From JANYCG01 sp031386665 (GTDB taxonomy: Bacteria; Pseudomonadota; Gammaproteobacteria; Burkholderiales; Burkholderiaceae_C): 9,291 bases of DNA. The stretch is taken from contig JANNCN010000126.1 in assembly GCA_031386665.1 (NCBI GenBank), positions 1 to 9,291 on the forward strand, written 5' to 3'. The position numbers and the translations under genes are program-made. The number at the start of each line of letters is the position of its first letter. Within the stretch, counting starts at the first letter, position 1. Shown piece after piece: positions 6,777 to 9,291 of the stretch. The notes under the pieces were generated by a model. That model had not been told where the DNA came from. It was given only the letters and a program-made list of their open reading frames with translations, and searched no databases.

Positions 6777-7949
6777 TTAAAAAGCCGCCTCCACCGTTTC
6801 GCGGTGGAAAAGCTCTAGGTAGGGCTGGTAGCGGTACAGGCGGTTGCGCTCTTGTCCAGTCGTTTCCTCTAGCCAGCCGCGTTGTTGCAAATCACCGACC
6901 AACTTGAGCGCAGTGGGTGCGGTGCAGCCCAGCAATGCGGCGATGCGCTTGGGCGACACCAAAGGTTGCTGGTAGAGGTGGTCCAGCAGCTTGAGGGCTT
7001 TGGGGCTTTTGATGACGGCACTGCGGTGATTTTCACGCAAGCCCACGATGTCATGCGCGGTGCGCGTGGCCGCACGGGCGGTGATGCTGATGCCTCGCAG
7101 GAAGAACTTGAGCCATGGCTCCCAGTGACCCTGCTGGCGGATGGCGGTGAGCCGGTCATAGTATTCGGCGCGGTGGGCTTTGAGATAGAACGACAGGTAC
7201 AGCAAGGGCCTGGTCAACGCTTGATCCTCGCAAAGCATGAGCGTAATCAATAAACGCCCGACCCGGCCGTTGCCGTCCAGAAACGGGTGAATGGTCTCGA
7301 ACTGGGCGTGGGCCAGGCCGCAGCGGATCAGCAAGGGAACATCTCTTTTGCCATCGTGCAGAAAACGTTCAAACGCGCCGAGCGCAGGCATCAACTCTTG
7401 GGGCGGCGGCGGCACGAACAGGGCTGTGCTCAGGCTGCTGCCAGCCCCGCCAATCCAGTTTTGTGAGGTTCGAAACTCGCCGGGTGACTTGTCACCACCG
7501 CGCACTTTTTGCATCAGCTCGCCATGAATTTCACGAATCAGGCGCAGACTTAACGGAAAGTCCTCGCCCAGGCGCTTGAGTCCGTGGTTCATCGCCCGCA
7601 CATAGTTCACGACTTCTTCCACGTCTCTGGGCGTGTCGGGTTGCGAGGCATCGGCCTCAAAGGCCAGCACATCTTCTAGGGTGCTTTGGGTGCCTTCGAT
7701 TTGAGATGACAGCACGGCCTCGTGGCGCACATACATGGCGACAAAAAGATCTGGGTTGGGCAGCAGCGCAGCGATAGCATCCAGACGAGCGATATCCCTG
7801 TCTGCGGTGGACAGCAAGGTGCGCATTTCGCCGTCGAACTCCACATCGGGCTTCGGTGGCAAAGGCTCAGGAATGAACGCCTTGTAGCCGGTGGATTGCG
7901 CGACGACACGACCCGCGCGGTAGGCAAGGTTAACGGGTGGATTTGCCAT
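6777..7949 (-). CDS. Fic-domain protein, class II with inhibitory motif, C-terminal winged helix
   Basis: Fic enzymes usually transfer AMP from ATP to a hydroxyl side chain of a target protein. The active-site motif HPFLDGNGRVGR is complete (about 221-232). An N-terminal Fic_N region carries SSQIEG (81-86), matching the (S/T)xxxE(G/N) inhibitory helix whose Glu85 would block ATP until released; this makes it class II. The flap segment lies around NWIGG (164-168). After the Fic core, about residues 310-380 form a likely winged helix (SPKRIAALLGCTAPTALKLVGDL), suggesting DNA binding and possible autoregulation. Length, 390 residues, fits the Fic_N-Fic-wHTH family (SoFic-like). It is the first gene of the module, 118 bp downstream of the DUF493 gene and behind an array of four AT-rich boxes. 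Targets cannot be predicted. It could be a toxin-like effector, a regulator, or a passenger gene; Fic genes are often found in restriction-modification loci. Confidence 0.93.
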   Translation of the reverse strand: MANPPVNLAYRAGRVVAQSTGYKAFIPEPLPPKPDVEFDGEMRTLLSTADRDIARLDAIAALLPNPDLFVAMYVRHEAVLSSQIEGTQSTLEDVLAFEADASQPDTPRDVEEVVNYVRAMNHGLKRLGEDFPLSLRLIREIHGELMQKVRGGDKSPGEFRTSQNWIGGAGSSLSTALFVPPPPQELMPALGAFERFLHDGKRDVPLLIRCGLAHAQFETIHPFLDGNGRVGRLLITLMLCEDQALTRPLLYLSFYLKAHRAEYYDRLTAIRQQGHWEPWLKFFLRGISITARAATRTAHDIVGLRENHRSAVIKSPKALKLLDHLYQQPLVSPKRIAALLGCTAPTALKLVGDLQQRGWLEETTGQERNRLYRYQPYLELFHRETVEAAF

Positions 7950-7973
7950 GGAAACTTTAATTAAAGCTCCATG
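7947..7973 (-). promoter_or_regulatory. Inverted repeat covering the fic start codon
   Basis: The arms catgga (7947-7952) and tccatg (7968-7973) flank the perfect palindrome ctttaattaaag (7955-7966). In the fic transcript this could fold as a 6-bp stem, a small bulge, and a 4-bp stem closed by AAUU, burying the AUG and the bases where a ribosome binding site should lie. It may instead act as DNA, as the first box of the operator array. No good Shine-Dalgarno is seen at the usual distance. Confidence 0.45.
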
Positions 7974-8041
7974 ATTCTATCTTTATTAAAAAATAATCTA
8001 TTTTTCTTTAATAAAACTCTTCAAATTAATTCTTATTAAAG
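7955..8041. promoter_or_regulatory. Four-box operator array upstream of fic, about 25-bp period
   Basis: Four related quasi-palindromes are present: ctttaattaaag (7955-7966), ctttattaaaa (7981-7991), ctttaataaaa (8006-8016) and tcttattaaag (8031-8041). Their centres are at about 7960.5, 7986, 8011 and 8036, a spacing of 25-25.5 bp. Such regular spacing is expected for a cooperative repressor or a DNA-wrapping protein. The boxes cover the whole region where a fic promoter should be. The winged-helix tail of the Fic protein and the AlbA_2 protein are candidate binders; this is inference. The region is very AT-rich, which raises the chance of random matches, but the even spacing argues against that. 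Confidence 0.55.
7995..8024 (-). promoter_or_regulatory. Possible fic promoter
   Basis: On the minus strand TTGAAG (8024-8019) and TAGATT (8000-7995) are 18 bp apart, each matching four of six consensus bases. The start would fall near 7988. Box 3 of the operator array would then lie in the spacer and box 2 at the transcription start, a layout suited to repression. Other AT-rich pairs are possible, so this is tentative. Confidence 0.3.
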
Positions 8042-8067
8042 ATTTTGGAATAAGAAGCTGTATAAAC

Positions 8068-8403
8068 TTACAGTACCACCTTGACCATCGGGTGAGTCGA
8101 CAGCGTGCGGTACAGCTCATCCAACTGTTCGCGGCTGGTGGCGGTGACGGTGATGGTCACGCCCAAGTATTTGCCGCCTTTGCTTTCGCGCAGTTCAACG
8201 GTGGTGGCGTCAAACGTGGGGTCGAACTGGTGGGCGATGTGGGTGATGGCATGCACCAGGCCATCCACCCGCAGGCCCATGACTTTGATGGGGAAAAGGG
8301 ATGGGTATTGAATCAGTGACGCCTGGGGCGCGGGGGCCTCAGCGCCATTGGGCGCAGCCGGGGCGGGGGCGGCTGGCGGTTGGGGGGTGGATGGGGTTGT
8401 CAT
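8068..8403 (-). CDS. ybeD: DUF493 family (YbeD-like) small protein
   Basis: This 111-residue cytoplasmic protein belongs to DUF493, an ACT-like small fold typified by E. coli YbeD, and is of unknown molecular function. The conserved part starts at about residue 33 with YPSLFPIKVMGLRVDGLVHA and ends with SREQLDELYRTLSTHPMVKVVL, the usual C-terminus of the family. The first 30 or so residues are a Pro/Ala-rich low-complexity tail, probably disordered. The gene follows dat by 39 bp and is likely in the same transcript. In many proteobacteria it sits directly upstream of lipB, and that link is the reason to see the DNA to its left as inserted. The ATG at 8403 is used; no strong ribosome binding site is visible. 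Confidence 0.92.
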   Translation of the reverse strand: MTTPSTPQPPAAPAPAAPNGAEAPAPQASLIQYPSLFPIKVMGLRVDGLVHAITHIAHQFDPTFDATTVELRESKGGKYLGVTITVTATSREQLDELYRTLSTHPMVKVVL

Positions 8404-8412
8404 GGCAGGATT

Positions 8413-8441
8413 GGCTGAACTTGGCTGAAGGGCGGCTGAAT
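8413..8441. repeat. Three short direct repeats of ggctgaa between dat and the DUF493 gene
   Basis: The heptamer ggctgaa occurs at 8413-8419, 8423-8429 and 8434-8440, spaced 10 and 11 bp. The first two are part of a 10-bp tandem unit (ttggctgaac, then ttggctgaag). They lie in the 39-bp gap just upstream of the DUF493 start. The spacing of about one helical turn is suggestive, but the element may be only a local tandem duplication. Confidence 0.4.
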
Positions 8442-8442
8442 C

Positions 8443-9291
8443 TCAAAGGTGGTTACTCACCGATGCCGTTTGCGCCTTGGCCGCTTGGTAGCCTGCATGC
8501 AATTTGGCGCACACCGGGCCGGGCACGCCCTGCGTGGCGCCGTGGCCCACGGGCTTGCCGTCCAGCGACGTGATCGCCAGCACTTCTTTGGTGGCGCTGG
8601 ACAAAAGCAGTTCGTCGGCATTCAAAACTTCATCGCGGCTGATGCGGCGCAGCTCGAAACTCAAGCCTTGGTCGTGGCAAATTTCTTCAAACAGACCATA
8701 GCGAATGCCTTCCAGGACCAGATGGTCTTTGGGGGTGCCCAGCACTTTGCCGTTTTTCACAACCCAGACGTTGCTGGCGGCGGCCTCAGACAAGTAGCCG
8801 TCGCGGAACATGACGGTTTCGACCGCGCCTGCGTCAAAACTGATTTGACGCGCAAACACCGCGCCCAGCAGGCTGGTGCTCTTGATGTGGGCTTTGGCCC
8901 ACCGAAAGTCGTCTGCGGTGACGCAGGCCACGCCCTGGTTGCGCTGCGCGGCGGTGGGCGGCTTCATGACGTTGCTCATGACAAACACGGTGGGGGTGAT
9001 GTGCTCGGGCATGACGTGGTCGCGCAGGGCGACACCGCGGGTGATCTGGATGTAGATGAGTTGGTCAATATCTGACGCTTTGGACTGGGTTGAGTCGGCG
9101 AAACTGGCCACCAGCTTGGCAATGATCTCTTGCCATTGGGCATGGGTTAACGGGTTGGCAATGCGCAATTCAGCCAGACTGCGGTCCAGCCGGGCCATGT
9201 GGTGGGCAAAGCGAAACGGCTGGCCCGCGTAGACGGGTACGACTTCATACACACCGTCGCCAAAGATGAAGCCCCGGTCCATGACGCTGAT
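8443..9291 (-). CDS. dat: D-amino acid aminotransferase, start beyond the right edge
   Basis: This is a class IV (branched-chain fold) pyridoxal-phosphate aminotransferase that interconverts D-amino acids and 2-oxo acids, for example D-alanine with 2-oxoglutarate to give D-glutamate. The visible part opens with ISVMDRGFIFGDGVYEV, normally about 20 residues into the protein; the codons before the internal ATG at 9282 are open to the window edge, so the true start lies outside. Numbered from that Met, the likely PLP-binding lysine is Lys134 in HIKSTSLLG, the conserved SEAAASNVWVV segment is at about 165-175, and TRGVALRDH (81-89) fits the D-amino acid enzyme rather than IlvE. The end is intact. 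Aminodeoxychorismate lyase and IlvE are relatives, but the TRG-xxx-R pattern and the DUF493-lipB neighbourhood support Dat. Confidence 0.91.
   Translation of the reverse strand: MSVMDRGFIFGDGVYEVVPVYAGQPFRFAHHMARLDRSLAELRIANPLTHAQWQEIIAKLVASFADSTQSKASDIDQLIYIQITRGVALRDHVMPEHITPTVFVMSNVMKPPTAAQRNQGVACVTADDFRWAKAHIKSTSLLGAVFARQISFDAGAVETVMFRDGYLSEAAASNVWVVKNGKVLGTPKDHLVLEGIRYGLFEEICHDQGLSFELRRISRDEVLNADELLLSSATKEVLAITSLDGKPVGHGATQGVPGPVCAKLHAGYQAAKAQTASVSNHL

Noticed and set aside
7961..7972. Tiny open frame ATG-GAG-CTT-TAA just before fic as a leader peptide
   Set aside because: Three codons with no ribosome binding site, arising directly from the palindrome; chance is enough.
8030..8056. 8-bp inverted repeat (ttcttatt / aataagaa) after the DUF493 stop as an intrinsic terminator
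   Set aside because: The stem is almost all A-T and no clean U-run follows on the minus strand; it also overlaps box 4 of the operator array, which explains it as well.
480..8070. Direct repeats or attachment sites at the ends of the inserted module
   Set aside because: I compared the sequences around 480-520 and 8040-8080 and saw no shared repeat; no tRNA or integrase gene is in the window.
8449..9075. Plus-strand open frame of 208 codons opposite dat
   Set aside because: It is antisense to a well-conserved aminotransferase; the translation is His/Gly/Val-rich without a recognisable motif.
1..9291. CRISPR arrays, tRNA or rRNA genes
   Set aside because: No repeat-spacer pattern, tRNA-like arms with a CCA end or rRNA signature was seen on either strand.

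Overview
The window looks like a piece of a betaproteobacterial chromosome, most likely Burkholderiales and perhaps Comamonadaceae. This is inferred from GC-rich coding DNA, from the protein sequences of the flanking genes, and from the D-amino acid aminotransferase / DUF493 / lipB neighbourhood typical of that group. All seven supported genes lie on the minus strand, so transcription runs from the right edge to the left edge.

Right flank (8068-9291): the 3' part of a D-amino acid aminotransferase gene (dat, start outside the window) is followed by a DUF493/YbeD-type small protein gene. Left flank (1-500): the 5' part of lipB (lipoate pathway octanoyltransferase), which runs off the left edge. 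In relatives, as I recall, these three genes are next to each other. Here about 7.5 kb of accessory DNA separates DUF493 from lipB.

Accessory module (about 500-8067), in transcription order: a Fic-domain protein with an inhibitory motif and a C-terminal winged helix; a type III DNA methyltransferase (Mod); a Schlafen/AlbA_2-type protein with a GHKL-like ATP-binding region; and a type III restriction subunit (Res: superfamily 2 helicase plus PD-ExK nuclease). mod and the AlbA_2 gene overlap by one to four bases. res is set off by 143-146 bp of AT-rich DNA with several inverted repeats. The res stop overlaps the presumed GTG start of lipB, so the housekeeping gene is now physically tied to the defence operon.

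The AT-rich intergenic region before fic (7950-8067) holds four near-identical quasi-palindromes of CTTTA(A)TTAAAG type whose centres lie 25-25.5 bp apart. One of them is part of a larger inverted repeat covering the fic start codon. This is the strongest non-coding signal here and suggests a dedicated operator array controlling the module. The left edge carries a 62-bp imperfect palindrome, REP-like in form, that lies in frame inside lipB.

Overall this is a type III restriction-modification island extended with a Fic protein and an AlbA_2/GHKL protein, inserted into a core metabolic operon. The individual families are known; the four-gene combination, its operator array and its junction with lipB are the parts worth following up.
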